Shown piece by piece: positions 36,717-50,211 of a stretch of 64,000 nt of DNA. The stretch is from Corynebacterium sp. ACRQK (lineage in GTDB: Bacteria; Actinomycetota; Actinomycetes; Mycobacteriales; Mycobacteriaceae). The position numbers and the translations under genes are program-made. The notes beneath the pieces were generated by a model that was given only the letters and a program-made list of their open reading frames with translations, ran no database searches and was not told the origin of the DNA. Positions within the stretch are counted from its first letter, which is position 1; each line of letters begins with the position of its first letter. Location of the stretch: contig NZ_JAKRMU010000003.1 of NCBI RefSeq assembly GCF_022345965.1, positions 205,979 to 269,978 on the forward strand, read 5' to 3'.

Positions 36717-37972
36717 TTATCGATCAACCACAAAGAATTGGTCGAACTCCACGTTGCTGGCCACCTCGCCGTGTTCGTAGACTTTTAGGTCTTTTTGGTT
36801 GATCTCAATGCGCGTTCCGCCCCCGACCGGCACGCTGTAGCTGCCGCGGCTCGGGTCTGCGTAGGACATGTCCACGTCCTTCTCGATCGAGTGCCCGCCG
36901 ACAAAGCTTCGGTAGTAGTAGTCGCCGTCGCCATAGGCTGCGTACAGCCACTGGTCGTCGGCATTGCAGTGCACAGGGCTTCTTTCCCATCCGTAGCTAC
37001 TCAACCTGTACTCCGGACGGCCGGTATTACGACTATTCGGCTCCTCCGGGGTCGGCTCCGCTTCACTGGTCTTGGTTTTTTACGTTTGGTGGTCGTGGCG
37101 GGGCTCTCGCTAGTATTTTCGGACGCCACCGTCTCCGCCGCTACCGGCGATTCCTCACCGTCACCACCGTCCTTGCCCATAGTTGCTGTGGCTGTCAGCA
37201 CGCCGGCGAGCAGCAGCTTTGGGTCGCCATCATTTAAGCCAAAGAACAACAGTCCCTTCACCTTGCCATTGTTGTCATCCACGGAGACGAGGTAGTAGTC
37301 CTCATAATCGTCAACCTGGTACTCGGTCAGGACAAAGCGAGCGAGATCGTTGCTCTTGGTGACTTCTCCGGCCTCGAGAGCGAGGGCGTCAAAGTGCTTA
37401 TTCATGCCCTCGTATCCGCCGTTGTTCAGGTTAAAGTAATCCCAGTTACCTTCGAAAGCCAAAGCAGCGTGATTGTCGAACCACGCCTTGGTCTCGCCCT
37501 CCTTGCGCAGATCCAGAAACTCCTGGGAAAGGTTCTTCACTTCTCGCTCGTCTCCGAAGAACCAGTTCACACCCTTGTAGGCCCCAAACAACACCAAGAC
37601 TTCGAGGAGGGGACAACAGCTGTCACGGTCAGCGCCAGCTTCGAGGAGCGGGCGAACTCGCGCTTCAGTTTGGACGGCTGCTTAGGCTGCTGTGGTTGTT
37701 GCGGTTGCCCCTGCGCCGGCACCTGAAACTCGCTTAAGTCACGCAGCGCGGCAATGTCGATCTCGGGGGGCGCTGGGATCATCCAGGCGGGCATCGTACA
37801 TGCCGCGCTTCGTCGGATCCGCAATCACCTGACGCGCTACCTGCAGCTCGTCCTTCCCGCCCGGGTTGGAAGTGTTGCCCGTGCTCAGGCGCTTATCGAT
37901 GTCCTCCGCGATGTCCTGAGTACTTGTGCTCCGGCCAATCCCAGGTGACTCGTACAGGTTGTAGTGCGCCAC
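36717..37972 (-). pseudogene. J-domain-like membrane protein gene broken by three frame disruptions
   Basis: Reassembled from three frames, the product would be: a J-like N-terminus (MAHYNLYESPGIGRSTSTQD, then VARQVIADPTKRGMYDARLDDPSAP, without an HPD motif), a Q/P linker, one membrane helix (LALTVTAVV...VLVLFGAYKGVNWFF), and an extracytoplasmic domain (FLDLRKEGETKAWFDNHAAL, then FALTEYQ-like FVLTEYQVDD). Frame breaks fall at a G6 run (37765-37770), a G4 run (37609-37612) and a T6 run (37076-37081) on the + strand. Each segment keeps sensible coding beyond the break. This could be real decay, slippage or sequence error. Confidence 0.75.
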
Positions 37973-38021
37973 AGCTTAGGTCAGCTCCCATCCTTAAAAC
38001 GTCGTTATACAGGCATTTAGA

Positions 38022-38807
38022 TTAACTTGAATCCCGCAGCTCGTGGTTGAGAGAATCCAATTCGCCCCCGCCGGCCATCTCCAGCGTCAACTGCTCCAGA
38101 GCGACCTCAGAGTAGTCCGCGTCCAGGGTCTGCTCGCCCATGTTCAGCAGCACAAAGTGACTGCCCACCAGATAGGCATGGTGGGGATTGTGGGTAATCA
38201 GCACCACACCTACCCCACCTTCGGCGGCGGACTTGATGAAGCGCAGCACCATGCCGGATTGTTTGACGCCCAACGCTGCGGTTGGCTCGTCCAGAATGAT
38301 CACTCGCGCACCGAAGTACACAGCCCGCGCAATGGCCACGACCTGCCTCTGGCCACCGGAAAGGTTGGCGATGGGCACCTCAACATCGTCCAGGTGCACT
38401 CCCATCTTCTCCAACTCCTCGGCCGCGATGCGGCGCATCTCATCGGCACGCAGCAAGCCGAAGCGCCCGGTGAGCTCTTGGCCCAAGAAGAAGTTGCGCC
38501 ACACGGACATCTGCCCGACCACTGCTAGATCCTGGTAAACGGTGGCGATGCCCTTATCCAGGGCATCCTTCGGGCCGTTGAAACTGACCTCCTCACCGTC
38601 GACCAATACCTCGCCACTGGTGTGCTTGTGGCGGCCAGCGAGGATCTTGATGAGGGTGGACTTGCCCGCGCCGTTGTCACCCAGAATGCAGGTCACCTTG
38701 CCGGGATAAATATCCAGGTCTATATCCTTCAGCACGTGGACATCGCCATAGTCCTTGTCCACATTGCGGAGGCTGATAATCGGGGTGGCGTCATTAGAAG
38801 AAGACAT
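38022..38807 (-). CDS. sugar-type ABC importer ATP-binding protein
   Basis: A 261-residue single-domain ATPase of the FrcA/carbohydrate-uptake-2 type. Walker A is LGDNGAGKSTLIK, the signature is NLSGGQRQVVAIARAV and Walker B is ARVIILDEPTAALG; the H-loop is LITHNPHHAY. Unlike RbsA it has only one nucleotide-binding domain. Last gene of the binding protein-permease-ATPase operon, starting at the base after the permease gene ends. The substrate is probably a sugar or polyol, unassigned. Confidence 0.9.
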   Translation of the reverse strand: MSSSNDATPIISLRNVDKDYGDVHVLKDIDLDIYPGKVTCILGDNGAGKSTLIKILAGRHKHTSGEVLVDGEEVSFNGPKDALDKGIATVYQDLAVVGQMSVWRNFFLGQELTGRFGLLRADEMRRIAAEELEKMGVHLDDVEVPIANLSGGQRQVVAIARAVYFGARVIILDEPTAALGVKQSGMVLRFIKSAAEGGVGVVLITHNPHHAYLVGSHFVLLNMGEQTLDADYSEVALEQLTLEMAGGGELDSLNHELRDSS

Positions 38808-39803
38808 TTAGCTGCGACCTCCCGAAGTGAACTTGGAGACAGAGTTGTTGGTGAGGACCGCAAACAGCAGCATGGCCCCAAGGAAGAACTTGAACCAATC
38901 AGGGTTCCAACCTGCGTAGACGATGCCCTGGTTCGTCATGCCGAAGATCAACGCGCCGATGGCCGTACCGATGGCGGTGCCGCGCCCACCAGTGAGGGCA
39001 CAGCCGCCAATGACTGCGGCGATGATGTAGAGGAACTCATTGCCCACACCCTGGCCAGCCTGGATCGAATCGAAGGCGAACAGGTTGTGAATGCCCACGA
39101 ACCAAGCGGCGAAGCCGACGAACATGAACAGGGTCACCTTCACGCGGCGGACGGGCACGCCGGTGGCGCGGGCTGCTTCGGCATCGCCGCCGACGGCGAA
39201 AATCCAGTTGCCGAAGCGCGTCTTAAACAGCAGCACGCTGGCCAGGGCCACGAAGAGGAGCCACCAGAACACGATGGTTTTAACCTCCACGCCGAGAATG
39301 TTGATCGAGGAAGCGAAAACGGCCTTGGCGGATTCGAAGCCCTCCATGTCGGCGATCGACGGGGTGGCGACCTGGCCGGTGACTAGCTTCGTTACGGCCA
39401 GGTTGATTCCCTGCAGCATCAGGAACGCGGCCAGGGTGATGAGGAACGACGGGATGCCCGTGCGCATCACCATCATTCCGTTGAAGGCGCCGATGGCCAG
39501 GGCGATCAGCAGGGAGAGGAATACGCCCACCCAGGAGTTCAGCCAGAAGTTGTAGTTCAGCATCGTGGCGGCCAGGGCGGCGGTGGTGACGGCCACGCCG
39601 GAGGACAGGTCGAACTCGTCGCCGATCATCAGCAGGCCGACGGCCAGTGAGATGATGCCCATCGTGGAGCTGGCATACAGCACAGTGGAGAACGCATCGA
39701 GGGAGCGGAACGACGGCGCGACGATCATGAACAGCGTGAAGATCAGGACCGCGCCGAGCACCGAGGTGAACTCGGGGCGCTTGAGCATACTCATCGCTTT
39801 CAT
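38808..39803 (-). CDS. sugar-type ABC importer permease
   Basis: A 331-residue membrane protein of the RbsC/FrcC family with about 8-10 helices. Family landmarks are LLMIGDEFDLSSGVAVTTAAL, GAFNGMMVMRTGIPSFLITLAAF, FAVGGDAEAARATGVPVRRVK and NEFLYIIAAVIGGCALTGGRGT. The start overlaps the binding-protein stop by 4 nt (ATGA). Works with the neighbouring ATPase and lipoprotein. Confidence 0.9.
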   Translation of the reverse strand: MKAMSMLKRPEFTSVLGAVLIFTLFMIVAPSFRSLDAFSTVLYASSTMGIISLAVGLLMIGDEFDLSSGVAVTTAALAATMLNYNFWLNSWVGVFLSLLIALAIGAFNGMMVMRTGIPSFLITLAAFLMLQGINLAVTKLVTGQVATPSIADMEGFESAKAVFASSINILGVEVKTIVFWWLLFVALASVLLFKTRFGNWIFAVGGDAEAARATGVPVRRVKVTLFMFVGFAAWFVGIHNLFAFDSIQAGQGVGNEFLYIIAAVIGGCALTGGRGTAIGTAIGALIFGMTNQGIVYAGWNPDWFKFFLGAMLLFAVLTNNSVSKFTSGGRS

Positions 39804-40825
39804 CGCAGTCCTTCCTTGGCCGCGTCCGCGATGGTGTCCACGTTGGACTTATCCACGAACGACGGGCCGGTGAGAACCGGCTGGCCGCCACCCACGGTGG
39901 AGCCGTTGCGCTTGGCCAACCAGAGCGCGTCGATGGCCATGTACCCCTGCAGGTAAGGCTGCTGGTCCACGGCCCACTCGATGGTGCCCTTCTTGATAGC
40001 GGCGACGAGCTCCGCGTTGGTGTCGAAGGTGGAGATCTTCGCCTTGGAGCCGGCCTGCTCCTTGGCCTGCACGGCGGTCAGCGCGACGGGCGCGACCAGT
40101 CCCATGACCCAATCAATATCCCTCTGCTGTGCCAGCTTCGCTTGCACTGTGGACTGCACGCTGGTCAGATCCATGCCGTTAACGTAGAGGTTCTCCACAG
40201 ACCCCCCACCGAGGCCCTTCTTGATGCCCGCGCAGCGGGACTCCTGGCTGGGGTTGCCCTGCTCGTGGATCACACACAGCACCTTCTTGGCGCCGTCCTT
40301 CGACAGGCGCTCGCCGGCACGCTCGCCGGCGACGGACTCGTCCTGGCCGAAGAAGGCGCTGACCTCGTACTTCTTGTAGTGCTCCATGCCGGAGTTCAGG
40401 CCGACCACGGGAATGTCCGCCTTCGCCGCGCGCTTCGCCGCCGGGCCCAGAGCCTCCGGGGTGGGCATGGTCAGGGCCAGGCCGTCGACGTTGGAATCGA
40501 TGGCATTCTGCACCAGGTTCGCCTGGTCAGGTGCCTGTGGGGAGGAGCTGTAGCGGAGCTCCAGGTTGTTCTTCTTGGCGGCATCCTCCGCGCCCGCGCG
40601 GACGAGATCCCAGAAGGTATCGCCCGGCGCGCCGTGGCTCACCATCGCCACGGTGTAGCGCGGAGTATCCACTCCCCCGCCGCCGTCGCCGGACGCACCG
40701 CCACGCGGCCGACCACCGGTCTCCGAGCACGCGGCAAGTGCCGCGCCAGTGCACATAACCACCAGCATTGCCACCGCGCGGCGGAGGTTGAACTTAATTC
40801 CCCAAGAATTCGCCATGCAGAGCAT
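39800..40825 (-). CDS. sugar-type ABC importer substrate-binding lipoprotein
   Basis: A 341-residue periplasmic-binding-protein-like lipoprotein. A basic start and hydrophobic core (VAMLVVMCTGAALAAC) end in the lipobox LAAC, so the protein is anchored outside the membrane. The mature part has YTVAMVSHGAPGDTFWDLVRAG, NAIDSNVDGLALTMP and FFGQDESVAGERAGERL, typical of the Peripla_BP_4 family (ribose, fructose, inositol-type ligands). ATGs at 40825 and 40816 are both possible and give the same signal peptide. First gene of the operon. Confidence 0.88.
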   Translation of the reverse strand: MLCMANSWGIKFNLRRAVAMLVVMCTGAALAACSETGGRPRGGASGDGGGGVDTPRYTVAMVSHGAPGDTFWDLVRAGAEDAAKKNNLELRYSSSPQAPDQANLVQNAIDSNVDGLALTMPTPEALGPAAKRAAKADIPVVGLNSGMEHYKKYEVSAFFGQDESVAGERAGERLSKDGAKKVLCVIHEQGNPSQESRCAGIKKGLGGGSVENLYVNGMDLTSVQSTVQAKLAQQRDIDWVMGLVAPVALTAVQAKEQAGSKAKISTFDTNAELVAAIKKGTIEWAVDQQPYLQGYMAIDALWLAKRNGSTVGGGQPVLTGPSFVDKSNVDTIADAAKEGLR

Positions 40826-40888
40826 TTTGCCAGTTCACAGGGTCAAAACCCAACCCTAAGCGGGCTAACTTAAAGCATTCAGATGCGT

Positions 40889-42208
40889 CTAGCTGGAGGT
40901 TTGGTTGCCCGCTTCGCCGTCGCTTTCGTCATCATCCAGGCTAAGCCCCAGCTCCTCCAGCTCGGCCTTGAGGTTCTCCATAGAAAGCTCAATATCCTGC
41001 TGGCCCGCGCTCGCTGCAACGCCCGCGCCGTGCGGCTGGCCGTGGCCGTGCAGGCGCTGCATGCCGTTGGAAAACTCGGTGCCCTCCGCGTCGCCTGCAT
41101 CCAGGGCCTCGTCCGGCAAGGTATTGCCGACCTCGGCGTAGGCCGGATAGATCACGTTGCGCTCGAGGTCCTCGCGCAGCCCCTCGTCGCAGTACGCCAC
41201 CTGCAGTGCGTTGCTCGTAAGCTCCAGCAGCTGCCACAGCTCCAGGTCGCAGTGCTCGGCCAGCAGCTCGAACTCGCGGGACATCGTGGTGCCGGAAACC
41301 AGGCGGTTATCCGTGTTCACGGTGCAGAAGAAGCCCATCTCGTACAGCAGCCCAAACGGGTGTTCCGCCACGTCGTCGCAGATACCCGTCTGCGTATTAG
41401 AGGTCGGGCAGATCTCCAGGGCAATGCGCTGGTCGCGCATGAAGCGGGCGACAGGACCCAGCTCAATGCCGCTCATGGTGGCATTAAAGTCCTCGTACAC
41501 ACGCACGCCGTGACCGATACGTCGGGCGCCCTGCGCAAGGGCGTCACGAAGAGAATCCACACCGGCAGCCTCACCAGCGTGAATGGTAAAAGGAATGAGG
41601 TTCCTGCGCAGCAGGTCGAACGCGGCGGCGTGCTTGGACGGCGGGAAGCCATCCTCAGCACCAGCAATGTCGAAGCCCACCACGTAGCCCTCGCCCGGGG
41701 TGTGCTCGCCGTAGTTGTCCACCGTAAGTTGGGCGATCTCCTCGGAGCGGTCCGCGTGGCGCATGGCGCACAGGATCAGGCGCACGTGGATGCGACCGCC
41801 GCGCTCGGCGACCAAACGCTCACCCTCCTTCACACCCTGAACGGTGGCTTCGACGACCTGTTGCAGGGAAAGGCCATCGGCCTGGTGTTGCTCAGGGGCG
41901 TAGCGCAGCTCGGCGTAGCAAACGTTATCGGCGGCCAAGTCCTCGACTGCCTCACGGGTGATGCGCACCAGCCCCTCGGCGGTCTGCATAACGGCAGTGG
42001 TGTGGTCGAAAGTGGTGAGGTAGGTCGGCAGATCGCCGGAGTTAGCCGCCTCGTAGAACCACTTTTCCAACTCTGCGGGGTCTGTGGTGGGCAGCTCATA
42101 GCCGATCTTCTCGGCGAGCTCGACCAGGGTGGCGGGGCGTACGCCGCCGTCGAGGTGATCGTGAAGCTCTACTTTGGGAAGGGACGCGATGATGTCAGAG
42201 TCAATCAT
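40889..42208 (-). CDS. add: adenosine deaminase with long C-terminal tail
   Basis: 439 residues. The metal site begins with ELHDHLDGGVRP; HAGEAAGVDSLRDAL carries the catalytic His-Ala-Gly-Glu; NTDNRLVSGTTMSREF carries the final Asp pair. It deaminates adenosine to inosine. The catalytic core ends near residue 362. The last ~75 residues form an extra tail, first polar (LHGHGQPHGAG), then an acidic helix (LKAELEELGLSLDDDES), which most bacterial Add proteins lack. Probably transcribed with the YhjD-like gene 47 nt upstream. Confidence 0.9.
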   Translation of the reverse strand: MIDSDIIASLPKVELHDHLDGGVRPATLVELAEKIGYELPTTDPAELEKWFYEAANSGDLPTYLTTFDHTTAVMQTAEGLVRITREAVEDLAADNVCYAELRYAPEQHQADGLSLQQVVEATVQGVKEGERLVAERGGRIHVRLILCAMRHADRSEEIAQLTVDNYGEHTPGEGYVVGFDIAGAEDGFPPSKHAAAFDLLRRNLIPFTIHAGEAAGVDSLRDALAQGARRIGHGVRVYEDFNATMSGIELGPVARFMRDQRIALEICPTSNTQTGICDDVAEHPFGLLYEMGFFCTVNTDNRLVSGTTMSREFELLAEHCDLELWQLLELTSNALQVAYCDEGLREDLERNVIYPAYAEVGNTLPDEALDAGDAEGTEFSNGMQRLHGHGQPHGAGVAASAGQQDIELSMENLKAELEELGLSLDDDESDGEAGNQTSS

Positions 42209-42255
42209 GTCTTAAGATCCTAGCTGCATCCGCGCCCCACGCTTGCAGCCAGCCG

Positions 42256-43338
42256 CTAGCGTTTAAAGATCTTGGTGACCAACCCGCCGACGACCACGCC
42301 CGCGGCTGCGCCGACACCAAGCAGGCCGGCACGGTTGGCGTCGGTGCTTCCCGCACGCACCTCCTGGCGTACGCGAATGACAGCAGCCGGGGGTGCGTCC
42401 GGGCGCAGGTTAGCCAGGGCTTCCGGCGTAGTTGCAGCCCACGCGGAGCAGTACAGCAGGATGCGCCAGATGAAGTACATCAGCACCATCACACCGATCA
42501 CCGGACCGAAGGCGGCGCCGGCGGGGTTGGACAGTGCATTGGAGAAGAACACGGTAGCGAACTGCTTGAAAACCTCGAACAGGATCGCGCCGATGATAGC
42601 GGCCTTCACTGCGGACTTGCGGGGCACCTTAGTGCGCGGCAGGTAGAGGATCATCCAGAAGAACACGCAGAAGTTGGCGATCAGCGCCACCAGCAGAGCC
42701 ACCGCGAAGGTGATGTAGCGAATGCCCGGCACGTCGGCCAGCCCGACTGCATCCAGCAGCTGGGTGGTCAGTCCGGAGTTACCGATGGTGGTAATAGCAA
42801 AGGCGGCGATCAGGGAGACCAACAGGCCGATCAGGCCGATCAGGTCTTTGATCTTGCCAGATACGAAGCCGGCAGGCTTGCCGTCGACCTTCCACATCTC
42901 GGAAACGCCCAGGCGCAGGTGGGCGATCCAGCCCAGCCCGGTCCACAGGGCCAGCAGAAGACCGATGGAGAACACGGACTTCCTCTGTTCGATGGACTGT
43001 TCGATGATGGTCTGCAGCACCTCGCCCATGTTGCCTTCGCCCAGGTTGGCGACCTTGTCCATGACGTCGTTCAGCAGCTTCTCGTTGCCCGCCAGAATCA
43101 TGGCCGTCACGGCCAAGGTCAGCATCATCAGCGGGAAGATCGTCATCACTGAGAAGTAGGTGATGCCAGCGGCGTACTGGTTGCCGCCCTGTTCGGTGTA
43201 CCGATCCTGCATCCGCAGCACGTGATCCAGCCACGGCCATTTGTCGCGGTACTTATCCAGCGGGCCTGGATCGTCCTTGCGGGATCGCTCCACGCCGTAG
43301 TTATCCAGCTTGTTTTTGTCAGGATCGGTGGTCGCCAA
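42256..43338 (-). CDS. YhjD/YihY-BrkB family inner membrane protein
   Basis: 360 residues with the chosen start. About six membrane helices are visible (AAGITYFSVMTIFPLMMLTL, SIGLLLALWTGLGWIAHL, LIGLIGLLVSLIAAFAIT, FAVALLVALIANFCVFFWMI, IGAILFEVFKQFATVFFS, VIGVMVLMYFIWRILLY), the usual pattern of the family once misnamed ribonuclease BN. Function unknown; an export role has been proposed. TTG at 43338 is preferred because GGAAGG lies 8 nt upstream; a GTG at 43383 abuts a strong hairpin and has no ribosome site. The order trpS-yhjD is common in corynebacteria. Confidence 0.83.
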   Translation of the reverse strand: MATTDPDKNKLDNYGVERSRKDDPGPLDKYRDKWPWLDHVLRMQDRYTEQGGNQYAAGITYFSVMTIFPLMMLTLAVTAMILAGNEKLLNDVMDKVANLGEGNMGEVLQTIIEQSIEQRKSVFSIGLLLALWTGLGWIAHLRLGVSEMWKVDGKPAGFVSGKIKDLIGLIGLLVSLIAAFAITTIGNSGLTTQLLDAVGLADVPGIRYITFAVALLVALIANFCVFFWMILYLPRTKVPRKSAVKAAIIGAILFEVFKQFATVFFSNALSNPAGAAFGPVIGVMVLMYFIWRILLYCSAWAATTPEALANLRPDAPPAAVIRVRQEVRAGSTDANRAGLLGVGAAAGVVVGGLVTKIFKR

Positions 43339-43386
43339 AGGGACGGCCCTTCCTTCCGGTCGTCTCGTCTTGAAGATTCTCACATT

Positions 43387-43419
43387 AGTAAAGCACGGCG
43401 GGGGCTGCCGTGCTTTACT
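43387..43419 (-). terminator. perfect 13-bp stem hairpin between trpS and yhjD
   Basis: AGTAAAGCACGGC, a 7-nt loop, and its exact reverse complement. It starts 20 nt after the trpS stop. No long U run follows (only CTTTACTAATG at the foot of the stem), so it may be a weak terminator, an attenuating or RNA-processing structure, reducing expression of yhjD and add relative to trpS. Confidence 0.6.
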
Positions 43420-43438
43420 GTTTCGCGTTGCTGTCTTA

Positions 43439-45332
<1,894 letters not shown>

Positions 45333-45339
<7 letters not shown>

Positions 45340-46331
45340 GCATACTCCACCAGAACCGGGGAGTGGTCGGACCAGCGCTGGTCGTAGGCTGCGGCCTTAT
45401 CCACCCACACGTTGTTGGCGGTCAGCGCGCGTTTCAGCATGCCGCGGGTGGCCACCTGCAGGTCGATGCGCCAGCCCGCGTCAGTATCGAAGGCCTGGCC
45501 GCGATAGGTCCACCAGGAGTAAGGCCCGGCCTGGTCGGGCAGCACCCGGCGCATCACGTCGAAGTAGTGCGGTTCCTCCGCCGCGCCAGCAGCCAGGCGG
45601 GCGATGGCGAGGTCCCCCGGCGCGTAGTCCACGGCTCCGAAGAAGTCGCCGGCCACGCCCGCGGGGTTTCCGTTGCGGCCGGAATCCTCGGCGTCCGCCA
45701 CCTGGGTGGCTTTATCCGGGAAGGTGCCCAACAGGGAATCCATAAAGGCTCGCTCGTCGGGCAGGAAGCCGGACTTCTTGCGGTTAGTCTTCCAATTCTT
45801 CAGGTCTTCACGGCGGTGGCAGATGTTCCAGTCTCCGCCGACCACCAGCTCGGGGTGCCCGGCTTGCTCGGCCCGTGCTGCCCGGTTTTGCAGGTACTCA
45901 CCGAAGGAATCCAGGAAGCGGTACTTCTCGTCCTGCTTCTCCGTCCCCGCCGAGCCGCTGGGCAGGTACAGGGAGGCCACGCGCACCGGCAGGTCTCCGG
46001 CATCCACCGTGGCTTCGATATAGCGACCGGAATCGGCGAACTCCTCTACTCCAAAGCCGATTTGCACGTCCCGCAGCGGCAAACGCGACAGTATGGCCAC
46101 CCCGGCGCGCCCCTTGGCGGCGGCGGGCGCCTGAGCCAGGTGCCACTCCCCCAGGACGGGCTCCAGGGCAGCGCGCGTCTGCTTTTCGTCCGCGCGCACC
46201 TCCTGCATCAGCACCACGTCCGCCGGCGTGGCCTCCAGCCACGGCAAGATCCCCCGGTTGTTCTCGTGGCGCACCTTCGCTGCCGCTCGAATTCCATTGA
46301 CGTTGACCGTCGCAATAGTCAGTGACTTCAT
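45333..46331 (-). CDS. xthA: exodeoxyribonuclease III / AP endonuclease
   Basis: A 332-residue enzyme of the endonuclease/exonuclease/phosphatase fold that repairs abasic sites. Motifs: [23 protein letters not shown] (metal Glu), [19 protein letters not shown] (Asp-Asn), [18 protein letters not shown] and [11 protein letters not shown] (catalytic Asp-His). It is longer than Escherichia coli XthA (268), partly by inserts near residues 210-235 ([18 protein letters not shown]). First gene of the xthA-TRIC-trpS operon. Confidence 0.9.
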
Positions 46332-46390
46332 GAGTCCCTACCCTACTAACCCAGACGACTAACCCTTACTATTCCTTAAAGCTTTAGAAT

Positions 46391-47635
46391 CTACGCCCGG
46401 GCGGCCGCGAGCTGACGGCGTCGTAAATAATAGGCAGGAATCCACAGCAGAGCGCCACAGGCGGCCATCGCCGCACCGGCGAGCGCCGGGGTGGAATAGC
46501 CATAACCAGCGGCGATGACGGCACCGCCGACCGCCGCTCCCGCCGCATTCGCCATGTTCAACGCTGAGTGGTTCAGCGCCGCGGCGAGGGTCTGTGCGTC
46601 GCCCGCAACATCCATCAAACGGGTCTGCAGGTTCGGCACCAGGGTGGAACCCAACAAGCCGATCACGCCGAAGTTGATGATGCCTGCCACCGCGTTGTGG
46701 GACAGGAAGTAAAAGGCGGAGAGGACGACGATCAGTGACAGCAAGGTGCCGAGGATCGCGTACTCCAGGTTCCGGTCGGCCAGCACACCACCGATATAGG
46801 TGCCGATGACCATGCCAATGCCGTAGACCATCAGCGGAATCCAGATGAGGTTGGCGTTGAAGCCCGCGTTTTCCGTCAGCGTCCAAGAGATATAGGTGTA
46901 GACCGCGAACATGCCGCCGAAACCGACGGTGCCAATGGCGAGGGTCATAAGCACCTGCGAATTCACCAATGCGCCGAGCTCCGTCAGCGGCTTGGTGCGG
47001 GGCATCAGCGTCATGTGCGGCACGGTGAACCACAAAGCGACGAAGGTGATCACGCCGATGGCCGCGACCATCGCGAAGGCCGCGTTCCAGCCGAAAGTGG
47101 AACCCAACCACTGCGCAATCGGCACGCCGATGACCGTGGCGATGGAAAGGCCCATGCCCGTCAATGCCACGGCCTTACCGCGCTTGCCGTTCGGAGCCAT
47201 GGAGGCGGCGATCAGCGCGGTGACGGAGAAGTACGCGCCGTGCGGGAAGCCCGCAATGAAACGGGAGAGCATCAGGATCCCATAGGAGTGTGCGAATACA
47301 CTCAGGCCGTTGCCGATCACGAAGGCGCCCATCAGCAGCAGCGCCAAGCGGCGGCGCGGGATAGACCCCGTGAGGGTGGTAATCAGCGGAGCGCCGACGA
47401 CCACGCCCAGCGCATAAGCGGAAATCACGTGGCCGGCCTGGTCCTCCGAGATAGAGAAGTCCTCCGCGATGAGGTTCAGCAAACCCATCGCCACAAACTC
47501 CGTGGTGCCGATGCCAAAACCACCGAGGGCCATCGCCACCATGGCGATATAACGGTGACGGTTGGAGATCTCCGTCTGGCGCGGAACCGGACGGCGGGAG
47601 GGCAACTTTGTAAGTTTCGTTTCGCTCACGGGCAT
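46391..47635 (-). CDS. MFS transporter (DHA1 / arabinose-efflux-like)
   Basis: A 414-residue major facilitator with 12 predicted helices. After a short basic N-terminus come ALGGFGIGTTEFVAMGLLNLIAE, the loop motif TGSIPRRRLALLLMG (motif A variant), and FIAGFPHGAYFSVTALIAAS, all typical of the AraJ/YdhP-like efflux branch (DHA1). The likely role is export of small molecules or drugs; the substrate is unknown. Divergent from icd across 218 nt. Confidence 0.87.
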   Translation of the reverse strand: MPVSETKLTKLPSRRPVPRQTEISNRHRYIAMVAMALGGFGIGTTEFVAMGLLNLIAEDFSISEDQAGHVISAYALGVVVGAPLITTLTGSIPRRRLALLLMGAFVIGNGLSVFAHSYGILMLSRFIAGFPHGAYFSVTALIAASMAPNGKRGKAVALTGMGLSIATVIGVPIAQWLGSTFGWNAAFAMVAAIGVITFVALWFTVPHMTLMPRTKPLTELGALVNSQVLMTLAIGTVGFGGMFAVYTYISWTLTENAGFNANLIWIPLMVYGIGMVIGTYIGGVLADRNLEYAILGTLLSLIVVLSAFYFLSHNAVAGIINFGVIGLLGSTLVPNLQTRLMDVAGDAQTLAAALNHSALNMANAAGAAVGGAVIAAGYGYSTPALAGAAMAACGALLWIPAYYLRRRQLAAARA

Positions 47636-47853
47636 CGCTCGCTTTCAAAAGTTGATAGGGCGGGAAGTGCGGCGGGTAGGTCGCAAGAGCGCGGCGGGCA
47701 GGCGTCAAAAAAATTTTTAGGCTTTAAAACAGAACAGGCCGCGCGGTGGGCAATAACCCCGTACCATTCACAGGTTTGATGTTTGCCGTATTCTTGGATC
47801 GTAAACCACTAAAAGACCAACTGACTAACTAGAGGCTGGGAGACGAACGCCAC
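47636..47853. promoter_or_regulatory. divergent MFS/icd promoter region
   Basis: 218 bp. The MFS-proximal half includes a symmetrical A/T block (AAAAAAATTTTT) at about 47706-47717, next to a dispersed-motif copy. The icd side has TTTGCCGTATTCTTGG, containing a possible -10 (TATTCT), and a ribosome site GGGAGACGAA before the icd ATG. No operator was assigned. Confidence 0.4.
47701..47711 (-). repeat. dispersed TTNNTGACGCC motif, intergenic copy
   Basis: GGCGTCAAAAA on the + strand (TTTTTGACGCC on minus) in the MFS/icd divergent region, preceded on its own strand by an A/T-rich tract. It is one of three copies outside genes. Confidence 0.65.
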
Positions 47854-50082
<2,229 letters not shown>

Positions 50083-50099
50083 CCGGCTGGGCTGGCGAT

Positions 50100-50143
50100 A
50101 ACCCCGGCGCTGGCACTGTGCTGCTGGCGCTGGGGTTTTCTTG
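50100..50143 (+). terminator. icd terminator
   Basis: AACCCCGGCGCTGGCA, a 6-nt loop and TGCTGGCGCTGGGGTT form a 16-bp stem in which the three non-Watson-Crick positions are G-U wobbles, followed by TTTTCTT. It begins 17 nt after the icd stop: a standard intrinsic terminator. Confidence 0.85.
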
Positions 50144-50211
50144 TGCCTGCGTCCGCCCTTCTCCGCCGCCCTTCCCCTTACCCTCACTCAGCCAAGCCTC
50201 AGGAGACCCAG

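Noticed and set aside
45363..46325. Alternative gene on the + strand over xthA
   Set aside because: The frame is open, but the reverse strand encodes the full set of exonuclease III motifs, so the + frame is a shadow.
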